Source: Rhodoligotrophos sp. CJ14 (GTDB taxonomy: Bacteria > Pseudomonadota > Alphaproteobacteria > Rhizobiales > Im1). From it: a DNA stretch of 64,000 nt. The position numbers and the translations under genes were made by a program. The notes under the pieces are model-generated. The model saw nothing but the letters and a program-made list of their open reading frames with translations. It was not told the origin of the DNA and made no database searches. Positions 47,314 through 56,250 of the stretch are shown here, in pieces (the first letter of the stretch is position 1; each line of letters starts with the position of its first letter). The DNA lies in the NCBI RefSeq assembly GCF_038811545.1, contig NZ_CP133319.1, positions 310,001 through 374,000 on the forward strand, given 5' to 3'.

Positions 47314-49485
47314 ATGAAGAAAACCAATGCAATCGCGGCGCTGGCTGCCATTCTTCTTGTGGGCACCAGCCCCGCAGCGCTGGTCTATTCGCAAAGCTCC
47401 GACCAGCAAGAGCAGCAGGATCCGCGCCAGCAGCGACAGCAACAACGCCAACAGGAAAGGCAAGAGCGGCAGCAGCAACGTCAGGAACGACAGCAGGAGC
47501 GCGAGGAGCGTCCGCAACAGCGGCAGGAAAGACCTGAGCGTCAGGAGAGACAAGAGCGTCAACAGCAGCGTCAAGAGCGTCAAGAGCAGCGTCAAGAGCG
47601 GCCCGAACGACAGGAACGCCCCGAGCGGCAAGAAAGGCAAGAGCGACAGGAACGCCAGCAACGTCCTGAGCGGCAAGAAAGGCAAGAGCGACAGGAACGC
47701 CAGCAACGTCCTGAGCGGCAAGAAAGGCAAGAGCGACAGGAACGCCAGCAACGTCCTGAGCGGCAGGAGCGGCAAGAACGCCAGCAGGAGCGCCAGGAGC
47801 GTCAGCAGCAACGGCAGGAAAGACCTGAGCGTCAGGAGCGTCAACAACGCGAGCAGCAACAGCAGGAACGACAAGAACGCCAGCAGCAGCGCCAAGAACG
47901 ACAGCAGGAGCGCCAGCAGCAACAGCAGGAGCGGCAAGAACGCCAGCAGGAGCGTCAGCAGCAACAGCAGCAACGTCAGGAAAGACCCGAGCGCCAGGAG
48001 CGGCAACAGGGCGAGGAAAGGCAACAGCGCCAAGAGCAGCGCCAGCAACGAGAACAGCGCCAGCAGCCTCAGGAGCAGCAGCGGGAGGAGCCGCGCGATG
48101 AGCAGCAGCGCGAGCGCCAGCCCCGCGGCGAGCGGCAGGAGGAGCTGCGCAACCGTCTCGAACAACGCCGGGAACAACGCGAGACCGATCGGGATCAGCG
48201 TCGGCAAGAGCTGCAGGAGCGCATGCGGCAGAGGCAGGACGGCGAAACCCGCCCTGGACAGGCTGAAGAAGGAGAGGATACGCGGCGCGATCGGCGTGGT
48301 CGGCCTGGTCAGGATGGGGAGGAGCGCCCCAGCGCGGAGGATCGTCAGCGTCCCGAGCGCGAGGGCCAGACCAGCCAAAGGCCCGCCCGCGAGCAGCAGG
48401 AAGAACGCTTCCGTCGCTGGCGCGAGCGGGACAATCCCGAATTCAATCGGGACCGTGAGCAGCGGGCGCGGGAAATCATCGAAGACAATCGCCGGTCCGA
48501 AGACCTCGATGAGCGCGCGCTGCGGCGGCGTCTCGATGAAAACCGCGATGCCCTCCAGCGCCGGGACATGAACGAGCGTGAACGGGCGCGCCTGCTCGAG
48601 CGGCTTGAGCGTGACCGTGAGGCGCTGCGCCAGCGCGTTGATCGGGACGACTGGGAATTTGATCCGGACCGCTTCGAGAGGCGCCGCGACCGCTCGGAGA
48701 TCGTCGAGCTACGCCGGCGCTATCTGGATAATCCGCGCCGCCGGGACGAGCTGGACGAGCGTGACCTGCGCAGGCGCGCTTATGACATCGAATGGATGAT
48801 CGAGCACGGTGACTTATCGCCCGCCGAGCGCCGCCGCCTGAGCGAATTGCTGGAGGAAGACCGGGGCTATCTCCGCCGCGAGCTACGCGAGGAGCGTGAG
48901 CGCCGTTGGCGCGAGCGCGATCGCTGGCGTTATCGCGATAGAAATGCCGAGATCTATATCGAGCCGGGCGTCGTGTTCGTGCCCCAGCCCTATATCTCGG
49001 CCGCGGAATATCCGGAGGAGGTCATCTATGGCCAGCTCTCGGCGCCGCCGCTCGCACCGGTCCAGCAGCGCTACGACTATCAGCAGATCGTCCAGGAGGA
49101 CGATGTGCGCGAACTGATGCCGGCCATCGACCTCGACAACATCAATTTCGGCTTCGGCGAGGCCTTCATCCGTCCCGAGGAGGTCGAGAAGCTCGATGCG
49201 ATCGGCATAGCCATGGAGCAGATGGTCGCGCAGAATCCGGAGGAGGTGTATCTCATCGAGGGTCACACCGACGCGGTGGGCTCTGATGAGGCCAATCTCG
49301 AGCTCTCCCGCCAGCGCGCGGAAGCCGTGAAGGAGGCGCTCCTCGAATATTACAATCTCAAGCCCGAGAACCTGCAGACGGTCGGCTATGGCGAGCGATA
49401 TCTCAAGATCCCGACTGATGGGCCTGAGCAGGAGAACCGTCGCGTGAGCGTCCGCCGCATCACGCCGCTGATTGCGGGTCAGTGA
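47314..49485 (+). CDS. OmpA-family protein with a large Gln/Arg/Glu repeat domain
   Basis: 723 residues. A signal peptide (MKKTNAIAALAAILLVGTSPAALVYS) is followed by about 300 residues of almost only Gln, Arg, Glu and Pro in an (E/Q)RQ(E/Q)-type pattern, then a charged Arg/Glu/Asp region to about 540, a short segment (IYIEPGVVFVPQPYISAAEYP), and a C-terminal OmpA peptidoglycan-binding domain (about 600-720; 'LDAIGIAMEQMVAQNPEEVYLIEGHTDAVGSDEANLELSRQRAEAVKEAL'). GGAGGAGG precedes the start. The repeat part is likely an extended coil in the periplasm. Three exact 45-bp repeats lie inside it. Confidence 0.85.
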   Translation: MKKTNAIAALAAILLVGTSPAALVYSQSSDQQEQQDPRQQRQQQRQQERQERQQQRQERQQEREERPQQRQERPERQERQERQQQRQERQEQRQERPERQERPERQERQERQERQQRPERQERQERQERQQRPERQERQERQERQQRPERQERQERQQERQERQQQRQERPERQERQQREQQQQERQERQQQRQERQQERQQQQQERQERQQERQQQQQQRQERPERQERQQGEERQQRQEQRQQREQRQQPQEQQREEPRDEQQRERQPRGERQEELRNRLEQRREQRETDRDQRRQELQERMRQRQDGETRPGQAEEGEDTRRDRRGRPGQDGEERPSAEDRQRPEREGQTSQRPAREQQEERFRRWRERDNPEFNRDREQRAREIIEDNRRSEDLDERALRRRLDENRDALQRRDMNERERARLLERLERDREALRQRVDRDDWEFDPDRFERRRDRSEIVELRRRYLDNPRRRDELDERDLRRRAYDIEWMIEHGDLSPAERRRLSELLEEDRGYLRRELREERERRWRERDRWRYRDRNAEIYIEPGVVFVPQPYISAAEYPEEVIYGQLSAPPLAPVQQRYDYQQIVQEDDVRELMPAIDLDNINFGFGEAFIRPEEVEKLDAIGIAMEQMVAQNPEEVYLIEGHTDAVGSDEANLELSRQRAEAVKEALLEYYNLKPENLQTVGYGERYLKIPTDGPEQENRRVSVRRITPLIAGQ
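47623..47757 (+). repeat. Three perfect 45-bp tandem repeats in the OmpA-family gene
   Basis: Units at 47623-47667, 47668-47712 and 47713-47757 are identical and encode ERQERQERQERQQRP. The flanking DNA is a degenerate form of the same pattern. Identity at the DNA level points to recent unit duplication and probable length variation between strains. Confidence 0.9.
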
Positions 49486-49514
49486 CAGGCTGAACCGGCC
49501 ATTTGACGTTGAGA

Positions 49515-49540
49515 GCCTCTCCCGAGCGATCGGGAGAGGC
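49515..49540 (+). terminator. Terminator after the OmpA-family gene
   Basis: GCCTCTCCCGA / TCGGGAGAGGC, 11-bp perfect stem with a GCGA tetraloop, followed by CTTTCCTTAT. It may also serve prfC, which ends at 49560 on the other strand. Confidence 0.8.
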
Positions 49541-49559
49541 CTTTCCTTATGCAGGAGGC

Positions 49560-51194
49560 CTATGTCCGCTCGCGCGTATCGGTGAAGCGGATCTTGGGCC
49601 AATCCTCGATGGAGCGGTTGAGGTCCCAGATCGATCGGGCGAGGAACACGGGAAAGCCGTCGCGGTCTTCAGCCATGGCCGAGCGGTTATACTCGGCGAA
49701 GCGCTTGAGCTCATTGGCATCATCGCTCGCGATCCACCGGGCGGTTTCGAACGGGGCGGCCTCGAAGCCCATGGCCACCTTATATTCCTGCTCGCAACGC
49801 GATTTCAGCACATCAAGCTGCAGCTGTCCCACAACGCCGACAATCCAGTTCGAGCCGATCAGCGGCTTGAAGATCTGGGTCACGCCCTCCTCCGCTAGAT
49901 CCTCCAGCGCCCGCCGCAGCTGCTTCGACTTCATCGGATCATCGAGACGGATGCGCCGCAGGATTTCCGGTGCGAAGTTCGGGATGCCGGTGAAGCGAAT
50001 ATCCTCACCCTCCGTCAGCGCGTCCCCGACCCTCAGCACACCGTGATTGGGAATGCCGATAATGTCGCCGGGCAGCGCATCCTCGGCGAGATCCCGCTCC
50101 TGGGCGAAGAAGAAGATCGGGCTGTGGATGGCGATGCTCTTGCCTGACGCCACCTGGCGCAGCTTCATGCCGCGCCGGAACGTGCCCGAGCACAACCGCA
50201 TGAAGGCCACCCGGTCGCGGTGGTTCGGATCCATATTGGCCTGGACCTTGAACACGAAGCCGGTGACGCGATCCTCGCTGGGCAGGATCATGCGTGGCTC
50301 GCCGGGCTGCGCGCGTGGTGGCGGCGCAAAGCGGGAAAGCGCCGAAAGAAGTTCTGCGACGCCATAGGCGCGCAGCGCGGAGCCGAAGAAGACCGGCGTC
50401 AGGTGCCCTTCCCGATAAGCCTCCACATCGAATGGCTTATAAGCGCCCGCGGCCAGCTCGACCATTTCCCGGAACGGCCCCGTCACATAATCCGGTACGC
50501 GGGCATCGAGTGCCGGATCATCGAGGCCAGTGAGCTGTATGATGCGGTCATGCACTTGTCCCCTGCCCTGGTCCGAGGTCAGGAACCGGTGCGTTTCCGC
50601 GTCGTAAAGCCCGTGAAAGTCAGCGCCCATGCCCACGGGGAAGACCTGAGGCGACACATCGAGCGCCAGGGTTGCCTCGATCTCGTCCAGGAGCTCGAAG
50701 CCATCCCGCCCTTCCTGGTCCACCTTGTTGATGAAGGTGATGATCGGAATGTCGCGCAACCGGCAGACCTCGAACAGCTTCCGGGTCTGGCTCTCGATGC
50801 CCTTGGCGGCATCGATGACCATGACTGCGGAATCGACTGCGGTCAGCGTGCGGTAGGTATCCTCGGAAAAGTCTTCGTGGCCCGGCGTGTCCAAGAGATT
50901 GAAGGTCAGCCCTTCCCGCTCGAAGGTCATGACCGAGCTTGATACCGAGATGCCGCGTTGCTGCTCGATTTTCAGCCAGTCCGAACGCGTGCGCCGCTGC
51001 TCACCGCGCGCCCGCACGGCACCGGCCGCCCGGATCGCACCGCCGGCCAGCAGCAGCTTCTCCGTCAGCGTCGTTTTGCCCGCATCCGGATGCGAGATGA
51101 TCGCGAAAGTGCGGCGCGACTCATAAGGTGCGGGTGCTGCCTCGCCGCTGCTTTTGGTGAGCGGGGCCGCGGCTGGGGAAGAGCTATCTGTCAC
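49560..51194 (-). CDS. prfC: Peptide chain release factor 3
   Basis: GTPase that recycles RF1/RF2 after termination, 544 residues. G1 'IISHPDAGKTTLTEKLLL', G2 region 'QRGISVSSSVMTF', G3 'LLDTPGHEDFSEDTYR', G4 'NKVD'. The C-terminal domains ('ILPSEDRVTGFVFKVQANMDPNHRDRVAFMRLCSG', 'GVVGQLQLDVLKSRCEQEYKV') match RF3 rather than EF-G. The start is GTG 51194. Divergent from xth. Confidence 0.96.
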   Translation of the reverse strand: MTDSSSPAAAPLTKSSGEAAPAPYESRRTFAIISHPDAGKTTLTEKLLLAGGAIRAAGAVRARGEQRRTRSDWLKIEQQRGISVSSSVMTFEREGLTFNLLDTPGHEDFSEDTYRTLTAVDSAVMVIDAAKGIESQTRKLFEVCRLRDIPIITFINKVDQEGRDGFELLDEIEATLALDVSPQVFPVGMGADFHGLYDAETHRFLTSDQGRGQVHDRIIQLTGLDDPALDARVPDYVTGPFREMVELAAGAYKPFDVEAYREGHLTPVFFGSALRAYGVAELLSALSRFAPPPRAQPGEPRMILPSEDRVTGFVFKVQANMDPNHRDRVAFMRLCSGTFRRGMKLRQVASGKSIAIHSPIFFFAQERDLAEDALPGDIIGIPNHGVLRVGDALTEGEDIRFTGIPNFAPEILRRIRLDDPMKSKQLRRALEDLAEEGVTQIFKPLIGSNWIVGVVGQLQLDVLKSRCEQEYKVAMGFEAAPFETARWIASDDANELKRFAEYNRSAMAEDRDGFPVFLARSIWDLNRSIEDWPKIRFTDTRERT

Positions 51195-51342
51195 GTTCGA
51201 TCTCGACTTGGTGCCAAGTTATGGGCGAAAGACCCTTGGCGCAGCACATATCGGCATTCTGGGTTCAAGCGCAACCGCCCGACCTGTCAATGACGCGCAA
51301 ACGGCGATGACAGTTCGTGTGAGGCCATGCAATAAGGGGCAT

Positions 51343-52125
51343 ATGAAGATTGCGACCTACAACATAAATGGGGTGAAGGCCCGCCTGGACAACCTGCTGC
51401 AATGGTTGAAGGAAGCCGCGCCTGACATCTGCTGCCTGCAGGAGATCAAATGCGAGGATCACGCCTTCCCGCGAGGTCCCGTCGAGGATCTCGGCTATAA
51501 TCTCGCCGTGCATGGGATGAAGGGCTTTCACGGGGTTGCGATCCTCTCCAAATTCCCGATGGACGAGGTTTTGCCGCGGCTCGACGGCAATGAGCAGGAT
51601 ATTCAGTCCCGTTATGTCGAGGCCGTGATCTCGACCACATGGGGAGCGGTGCGGGTGGCCTCTCTCTATCTACCCAACGGCAATCCCATCGGTACGGACA
51701 AGTTCACCTACAAGCTCGAGTGGATGCGCCGGCTGATCACTCGAACGAAGCAACTGATGGGCCTCGAGGAGGCCTTCGTGCTGGCGGGCGACTACAACAT
51801 CATTCCCACCGAGATTGATGCGCGCTTTCCCGAGGCTTGGGTGAATGATGCGCTGTTTCAGCCGGAGTCGCGGGCGCTCTATCGGGAGCTGTGCAATCTT
51901 GGGCTCACCGACGGCTTCCGTGCCTGCGCCCCCGAGCCCGGCCATTATAGCTTCTGGGATTACCAGGCGGGCGCCTTCCAGAAGAACAATGGGATCCGCA
52001 TCGACCACCTGCTGCTGTCGCCACAAGCGACCGACCGGCTCGTGGCAGCCGGCATCGACCGCCATGTGCGTGCGTGGGAACGCCCATCCGACCATGTTCC
52101 GGTATGGATCGAGCTGCGCGATTAG
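51343..52125 (+). CDS. xthA: Exodeoxyribonuclease III
   Basis: AP endonuclease and 3' exonuclease in base-excision repair, 260 residues. 'MKIATYNINGVKARLDNLLQWL', the metal-binding Glu in CLQEIKC, 'SLYLPNG', 'VLAGDYNIIPTEID' and the catalytic 'SDHVPVWIEL' are intact. ATG 51343 has AAGGGG about five bases upstream; the longer frame runs into prfC on the other strand and is not family-like. Confidence 0.96.
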   Translation: MKIATYNINGVKARLDNLLQWLKEAAPDICCLQEIKCEDHAFPRGPVEDLGYNLAVHGMKGFHGVAILSKFPMDEVLPRLDGNEQDIQSRYVEAVISTTWGAVRVASLYLPNGNPIGTDKFTYKLEWMRRLITRTKQLMGLEEAFVLAGDYNIIPTEIDARFPEAWVNDALFQPESRALYRELCNLGLTDGFRACAPEPGHYSFWDYQAGAFQKNNGIRIDHLLLSPQATDRLVAAGIDRHVRAWERPSDHVPVWIELRD

Positions 52126-52150
52126 AGCAGTTTTGCTGCTTCCGGGGAGA

Positions 52151-52257
52151 CTAGAGCATTTTTGATCGAAGTGGATACCGGTTCGCGTCAAGAAAATGCG
52201 ACCAAGCAAGACCTTGAGACGCGGTTTCGCGACTGAAAGAAAAGCGGAACGCTCTAG
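52151..52257. repeat. ~105-bp dispersed intergenic repeat, copy 1
   Basis: Begins CTAGAGCATTTTTGATCGAA and ends CGCTCTAG, so the ends are inverted. It is nearly the same as 57955-58060. It sits between converging genes (xthA and the ExoR-like gene). A short partial start of the same repeat (TAGAGCAGTTTTGC) lies just before it. The 'AGAGCATTTTC..CGAAG.GGATACCGGTTCGCG' pattern is widespread in Rhizobiales genomes. Confidence 0.85.
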
Positions 52258-52269
52258 GAGCTGCCGATC

Positions 52270-53142
52270 TCAGGGGGAGGCGCTCTGCATCTGCTTGGGA
52301 AACTTGGCCGCCCAATCCTGAGCACGGCCCTCGGCATCCGCGCGCTCGGCCGCGCTCGCCTCGCTCATCAGATGATCGTAACGATCGAAAATCTCGGGAT
52401 TTTCTTCGGGTCGCGCGCTCTGCTGCGCCAGAATGTACCACATGAGCGCGCGGATCCGGTCCTGGCGGACGTAGTCGCCATCCCAATACATATCGCCAAG
52501 CAGTGCCTCGGCCGGTGCGAAGCGTTTGCGGGCGGCGAGCATGAGCCAGCGCACCGCCTGCTCTCGGTTGCGCGTCACGCCCTCGCCCTTGAAATACATG
52601 AGCCCCAAGGCGTATTGCGCTGCCGGATGGCCGTAGGTTGCGGCAATCTTATAGATGTCGAGCGCACGGCTCGGATCGGCCTCTATGCCGGCCTGCTGAT
52701 CGCCGAGGCGATAGTAATTCGCGACCTGCACCAGGGAATCGATGCACACGCGCAAGAGGTTGCGATCGCTTTCGTCCGGATTGAAGGCGGCCGCGACCTT
52801 CTGGTAATAATTCATGGCGGTTGTATTATCCGCCTTCACACCCTGCCCTAGGCGATACATATGGCCGAGATACCAGGTGGCGATCAGGTCGCCATCATCG
52901 GAAGCCTCTTTCAGAAACACCAGGGCAGTGCCGAAATCCCCATTGCGATAAGCGGCACGCGCGCGCTCCCGCTCGTCCATCCAGCTCGGCGGCACCAGGT
53001 TCTTGGGATTGAGTTTCGGCGCCGCGGGAATAAAAGAATAGAAATGTGCGGCAAGGTCGTTGAGTTCACTGGACCGAGCCGGAGAAATAAGGACGCCCGA
53101 GAAGAATCCGGAGGCCAAAAGCACGGCCAATGACGCCTTCAT
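52270..53142 (-). CDS. ExoR-like periplasmic Sel1-repeat protein
   Basis: ATG 53142 gives 290 residues with a signal peptide (MKASLAVLLASGFFSGVLIS). Sel1-like repeats follow: 'AYRNGDFGTALVFLKEASDDGDLIATWYLGHMYRLGQGVKADNTTAMNYYQKV', 'QAGIEADPSRALDIYKIAATYGHPAAQYALGLMYFKGEGVTRNREQAVRWL', 'APAEALLGDMYWDGDYVRQDRIRALMWY'. The order and the 'VQVANYYRLG' segment resemble ExoR, the periplasmic inhibitor of ChvG/ExoS-ChvI signalling in Rhizobiales. The symbol is withheld because Sel1 proteins diverge fast. Longer in-frame starts upstream are not signal-peptide-like. Confidence 0.7.
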   Translation of the reverse strand: MKASLAVLLASGFFSGVLISPARSSELNDLAAHFYSFIPAAPKLNPKNLVPPSWMDERERARAAYRNGDFGTALVFLKEASDDGDLIATWYLGHMYRLGQGVKADNTTAMNYYQKVAAAFNPDESDRNLLRVCIDSLVQVANYYRLGDQQAGIEADPSRALDIYKIAATYGHPAAQYALGLMYFKGEGVTRNREQAVRWLMLAARKRFAPAEALLGDMYWDGDYVRQDRIRALMWYILAQQSARPEENPEIFDRYDHLMSEASAAERADAEGRAQDWAAKFPKQMQSASP

Positions 53143-53723
53143 TTCCGACCCCAAGCGCTCCAGTCCGACGTCTACTCTTGTCCACCTAGAACACAACGTA
53201 AACAACTCCATCGGAGCACTCATACGACCGCAACCGAGCGGCAACAATTATCATTGCGTCAAACGCGCTTCCAGCAGGCTTAGCCGAAACTGCATGGGAG
53301 AAGACGCTTTTATCGCGATATGGTCACAGGTTGGTTTATAACCTGCATTTCTCCGAAACCGCGGGACTTCGCAAGTATATCATTTCCATAGCCGCCTCCG
53401 TTATTACGGAGACCTTCCCTTGACCACCATAGCTGGCCGATCAGACATCATGACGCTAGTCCGCTTTTGGGGCGGAAAAAAGGAGTGGCAAGTCAGCGAT
53501 CCCGTCATGAGAATGAAATCAGGTGCGCGTGCTATTTTTGCAACCAAAGTACCAGCCTCGGTGTAACATCCGAGACCACCATTATCCCCGGATAGTGTTC
53601 ACGAAGGGTCGCTCCGCCGACGATTATTGGGTATCTTTCGGCAAGTCAGTCCCACTTTCCCCCAAGGAACAACGTAACCCCTCGAGCACTATTCTCGAGA
53701 GGTGAAAAGCTGGACATGAGACG
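53143..53723. other. Long intergenic region, no gene found
   Basis: About 580 bases, AT-richer than the surroundings. Short frames exist (for example 53523-53705 plus strand) but none has a ribosome site and family-like sequence. A 6-bp hairpin CTCCGT-TATT-ACGGAG lies at 53396-53411. It should contain divergent promoters for the ExoR-like gene and the DUF2937 gene. Confidence 0.4.
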
Positions 53724-54233
53724 ATGCTTGCACGGACGCTCGCGCTGGCGGTTGGGCTATTTTGTGGGATCGTGACCTCGCAGCTCCCCGAGTTCGGACA
53801 GCAATATCGACAGCGCCTGGGCGGCGCCATCGATGAGCTGCGCGGTGTCATGAGGAATTTTGATGCCGATGCTCAAGCCTCAGGCTTCGATCAGGCTCAG
53901 GCCCTGCAGCATCTGGAGAAGAGCACCGACCCGTTTCTCCAGCGTCGGGCGGCGAGCATCAGTCAGACCGTTCAGCGTCTGGACAAACTGGAGCGTCAGC
54001 GCCTTGCCTTTGACACAGCCGGACGCTTCGGACGGCTGATCACGCTCATCGAAAGCCCCGACAGCCAGATCCTTAACAATACCGTCCACGATTTCGAGCC
54101 CGCCGTCCCCGTAACCTCCGAAGGGTTCATTATCGGAGGTGTCGGCTTCGTGACGGGCTGGCTGGTGTTGCGGCTGCTCGGATTTATCTTGCGAGGGCGG
54201 CGCCGCAAGCGCGCTGCCATCAACAAAGCATAA
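53724..54233 (+). CDS. DUF2937 family membrane protein
   Basis: 169 residues. An N-terminal hydrophobic helix (MLARTLALAVGLFCGIVTSQ) runs into the family motif 'LPEFGQQYRQRLGGAIDELRGVMRNFDADA'. A long helical region follows, then a C-terminal transmembrane helix ('GFIIGGVGFVTGWLVLRLLGFIL') and a basic end (RGRRRKRAA). Function unknown. Converges with the PCuAC gene. Confidence 0.85.
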   Translation: MLARTLALAVGLFCGIVTSQLPEFGQQYRQRLGGAIDELRGVMRNFDADAQASGFDQAQALQHLEKSTDPFLQRRAASISQTVQRLDKLERQRLAFDTAGRFGRLITLIESPDSQILNNTVHDFEPAVPVTSEGFIIGGVGFVTGWLVLRLLGFILRGRRRKRAAINKA

Positions 54234-54288
54234 GAATAATGCAGGCTCGACAATCGCCGCCGAGCGCGCGGGCTTCACGGCGAGCGCA

Positions 54289-54780
54289 TCAATTCAGGGA
54301 TTGGCCCTGTGTGTCAGCTGTGGGATCACGCCTGACCGGGATGAAGAGTTCGAGCGCGCCTCCTCGCTCGAAGGTCACGGTGACCGGAACCTCGTCCCCT
54401 TCCCTTAAGGGTGCCTTGAGGCCGAGAAACGCGAGATCACGTCCGCTCGGTGGGAATAAGACGGTGGCAAGCCCTGGCACCTCGAGCCCCCGCAGGAGCT
54501 CACTCTTTTGCTTTTCAGGCTCGTGCCGGTCGCCCTGCCCCGCATCATTCACGGTCACCCTTTCCGCCGCAGGACTTTCGATCGCGAGGATTCGGTCGGC
54601 CTCACCGCTCATGTTTCGGATCTTGATATAGCCGGTGGCCTTGGTCGCTCCTGTGCTGGGCGGCCTGATCCAAGCGGCGAGCACCGCAAGCCTGCCGGTG
54701 GGGCGGGCATCGAATGCGAGCGCGGCAATGCTACCGAGGGTTAGACCCACCGCGACACCCACTTTGACACTGAACCGCAT
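54289..54780 (-). CDS. PCuAC-domain protein lacking the copper ligands
   Basis: ATG 54780 (AAGGAAA about eight bases upstream) gives 163 residues: signal segment (VKVGVAVGLTLGSIAALAF), then a PCuAC/DUF461 fold with 'TGYIKIRNMSGEADRILAIESPAAERV', 'LEVPGLATVLFPPSGRDLAFLGLKAPLREGDEVPVTVTFERGG'. Typical members deliver Cu(I) to cytochrome oxidase with His/Met ligands in HEM and H(L/I)M motifs. Here those positions read NDA and RDLAF, so copper binding by the usual site is unlikely. A Met-poor, degenerate or repurposed member. Confidence 0.75.
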   Translation of the reverse strand: MRFSVKVGVAVGLTLGSIAALAFDARPTGRLAVLAAWIRPPSTGATKATGYIKIRNMSGEADRILAIESPAAERVTVNDAGQGDRHEPEKQKSELLRGLEVPGLATVLFPPSGRDLAFLGLKAPLREGDEVPVTVTFERGGALELFIPVRRDPTADTQGQSLN

Positions 54781-55031
54781 GCGCGCGTGTTTCCTTGAAA
54801 GCTGAATGGTGGCGCCCTCGTCGAGCCTGCCGATCCAAGATCGGCCGAATGGAAAAGCCGCACCTTCAGGTATCGGCGTAACGACGTTCTGCCTCACGGC
54901 CATTCGTGCCAGCTCGCAACTTGCCATTCCAATATCCGGAGCTCGCCTTCCCAGATCAATGCGACCGAACGGAGCGCGTCAGCCTGCCTCATAGGCTAAC
55001 CATCGCGCGGAACCAGCCATTTGGGTTCACT

Positions 55032-55046
55032 TTGGAGTAATTCTAA
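55032..55046. promoter_or_regulatory. Irr-box-like (ICE) palindrome upstream of the ferric-iron transporter
   Basis: TTGGAGTAATTCTAA, 145 bases before the binding-protein start. It matches two other sites (58651, 59212) under TTRGAR-N3-YTCTAA, close to the Irr/ICE pattern TTAGAA-N3-TTCTAA I recall from Rhizobiales. No other structure stands out in the ~410-base gap 54781-55190. Confidence 0.6.
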
Positions 55047-55190
55047 TGTAACCCGCTGAAAATAAATAGGATTCTTCAATTTAGCCGCATCAGAAACAGT
55101 TGCGAGGCCAGCGCGCTGCGCCTACTGTGCGGCCAGAGTGAACTAGCGTTGCCCAGCATGGCAGCGGCTCTTCCCGCATTTGGAGGTCAC

Positions 55191-56231
55191 ATGCGTTTGC
55201 ATCGGTGGATGACAGCGGCGGTATTGGGAGGCGTGATTCTGGCCGGCCACATGGCGCCGGCTCAGGCGGAGGAGGTCAATGTCTACTCCTACCGGCAGCC
55301 CTTCCTCATTGAGCCCCTTCTCAAGGCCTTCACCGAGGAGACTGGCATCAAGACGAAGGTGCTGTTCGACGACAAGGCGCTGATCGAGCGCATGGTTCAG
55401 GAGGGGGCAAGCAGCCCGGCCGACATCCTGCTCACCGTCGATATCGGGCGCCTGCAGGCAGCCGTACAGAGCGGCGTCACCCAGCCTGTGAAGTCGGAGA
55501 TCCTGGACGCGAACATTCCGGCGGATTTCCGCAGCCCCGATGGCGAATGGTTCGCGCTCACCACCCGGGCCCGTGTGGTCTATGCATCCAAGGACCGGGT
55601 GAAGCAGGACAAGATCACCTATGAGGAACTCGCCGATCCCAAATGGAAGGGCAAGATCTGCATCCGCTCCGGGCAGCATGTCTACAACACCGCCCTGATC
55701 GCCGCGATGATCGCCCATCACGGCGAGGAGAAGACCAAGACTTGGCTCGAGGGGCTGAAGGCCAATCTCGCGCGCAAACCGGCCGGTGGTGACCGCGATC
55801 AGGTCAAGGGCATCTTTGCCGGAGAATGCGATATCGCGCTTGGCAATACTTACTACATGGCCAAGATGCTGACCAACGACAAGGAGCCTGAGCAGAAGCA
55901 ATGGGCAGAGGCGAGCCGCATCATTTTCCCAACCTTCGAGAATGGTGGTACGCACGTGAACATCTCTGGGATCGCCCTTGCCAAGAATGCGCCCAACCGC
56001 GAGGCAGCGATCAAGCTGATGGAGTTCCTGTCGAGCGACAAGGCCCAGAAGCTTTATGCCGAGGCCAATGACGAATATCCGATCAAGCCCGGCATCGAGC
56101 CGTCAACCATTGTGAAGGCCTGGGGTGAGTTCACACCGGACAATGTCAGCCTCGATGAGATCGCCGAATTGCGCGATGAGGCAAGCAAGCTTGTAGACGA
56201 AGTTGACTTTGACGCTGGCCCCCAGTCGTAA
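55191..56231 (+). CDS. Fe(3+) ABC transporter substrate-binding protein (FbpA/FutA type)
   Basis: Periplasmic iron-binding protein, 346 residues. TGGAGG precedes ATG 55191. Signal peptide to about residue 25 (VILAGHMAPAQAEE), then 'VNVYSYRQPFLIEPLLKAFTEETGIKTKVLF', 'ADILLTVDIGRLQAA', and the tandem-tyrosine iron site 'ALGNTYYMAKM'. 'GTHVNISGIALAKNAPNREAAIKLMEFLSS' closes the fold. The permease follows 19 bases after the stop. Probably Irr-controlled through the upstream box. Confidence 0.92.
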   Translation: MRLHRWMTAAVLGGVILAGHMAPAQAEEVNVYSYRQPFLIEPLLKAFTEETGIKTKVLFDDKALIERMVQEGASSPADILLTVDIGRLQAAVQSGVTQPVKSEILDANIPADFRSPDGEWFALTTRARVVYASKDRVKQDKITYEELADPKWKGKICIRSGQHVYNTALIAAMIAHHGEEKTKTWLEGLKANLARKPAGGDRDQVKGIFAGECDIALGNTYYMAKMLTNDKEPEQKQWAEASRIIFPTFENGGTHVNISGIALAKNAPNREAAIKLMEFLSSDKAQKLYAEANDEYPIKPGIEPSTIVKAWGEFTPDNVSLDEIAELRDEASKLVDEVDFDAGPQS

Positions 56232-56250
56232 GACGCAGATCAACGAGCAG

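Noticed and set aside
47623-47757. Tandem 45-bp repeats considered as a CRISPR array
   Set aside because: Units are contiguous without spacers and keep one reading frame inside a gene.
47278-48378. 366-codon minus-strand ORF made mostly of Leu, opposite the OmpA-family repeat domain
   Set aside because: It is the mirror of Gln/Arg/Glu repeat codons. It has no ribosome site, and the plus-strand gene has a clear signal peptide and domain.
53523-53705. 60-codon plus-strand ORF in the 53.1-53.7 kb gap
   Set aside because: No ribosome site, no recognisable pattern, and composition like the surrounding non-coding DNA.
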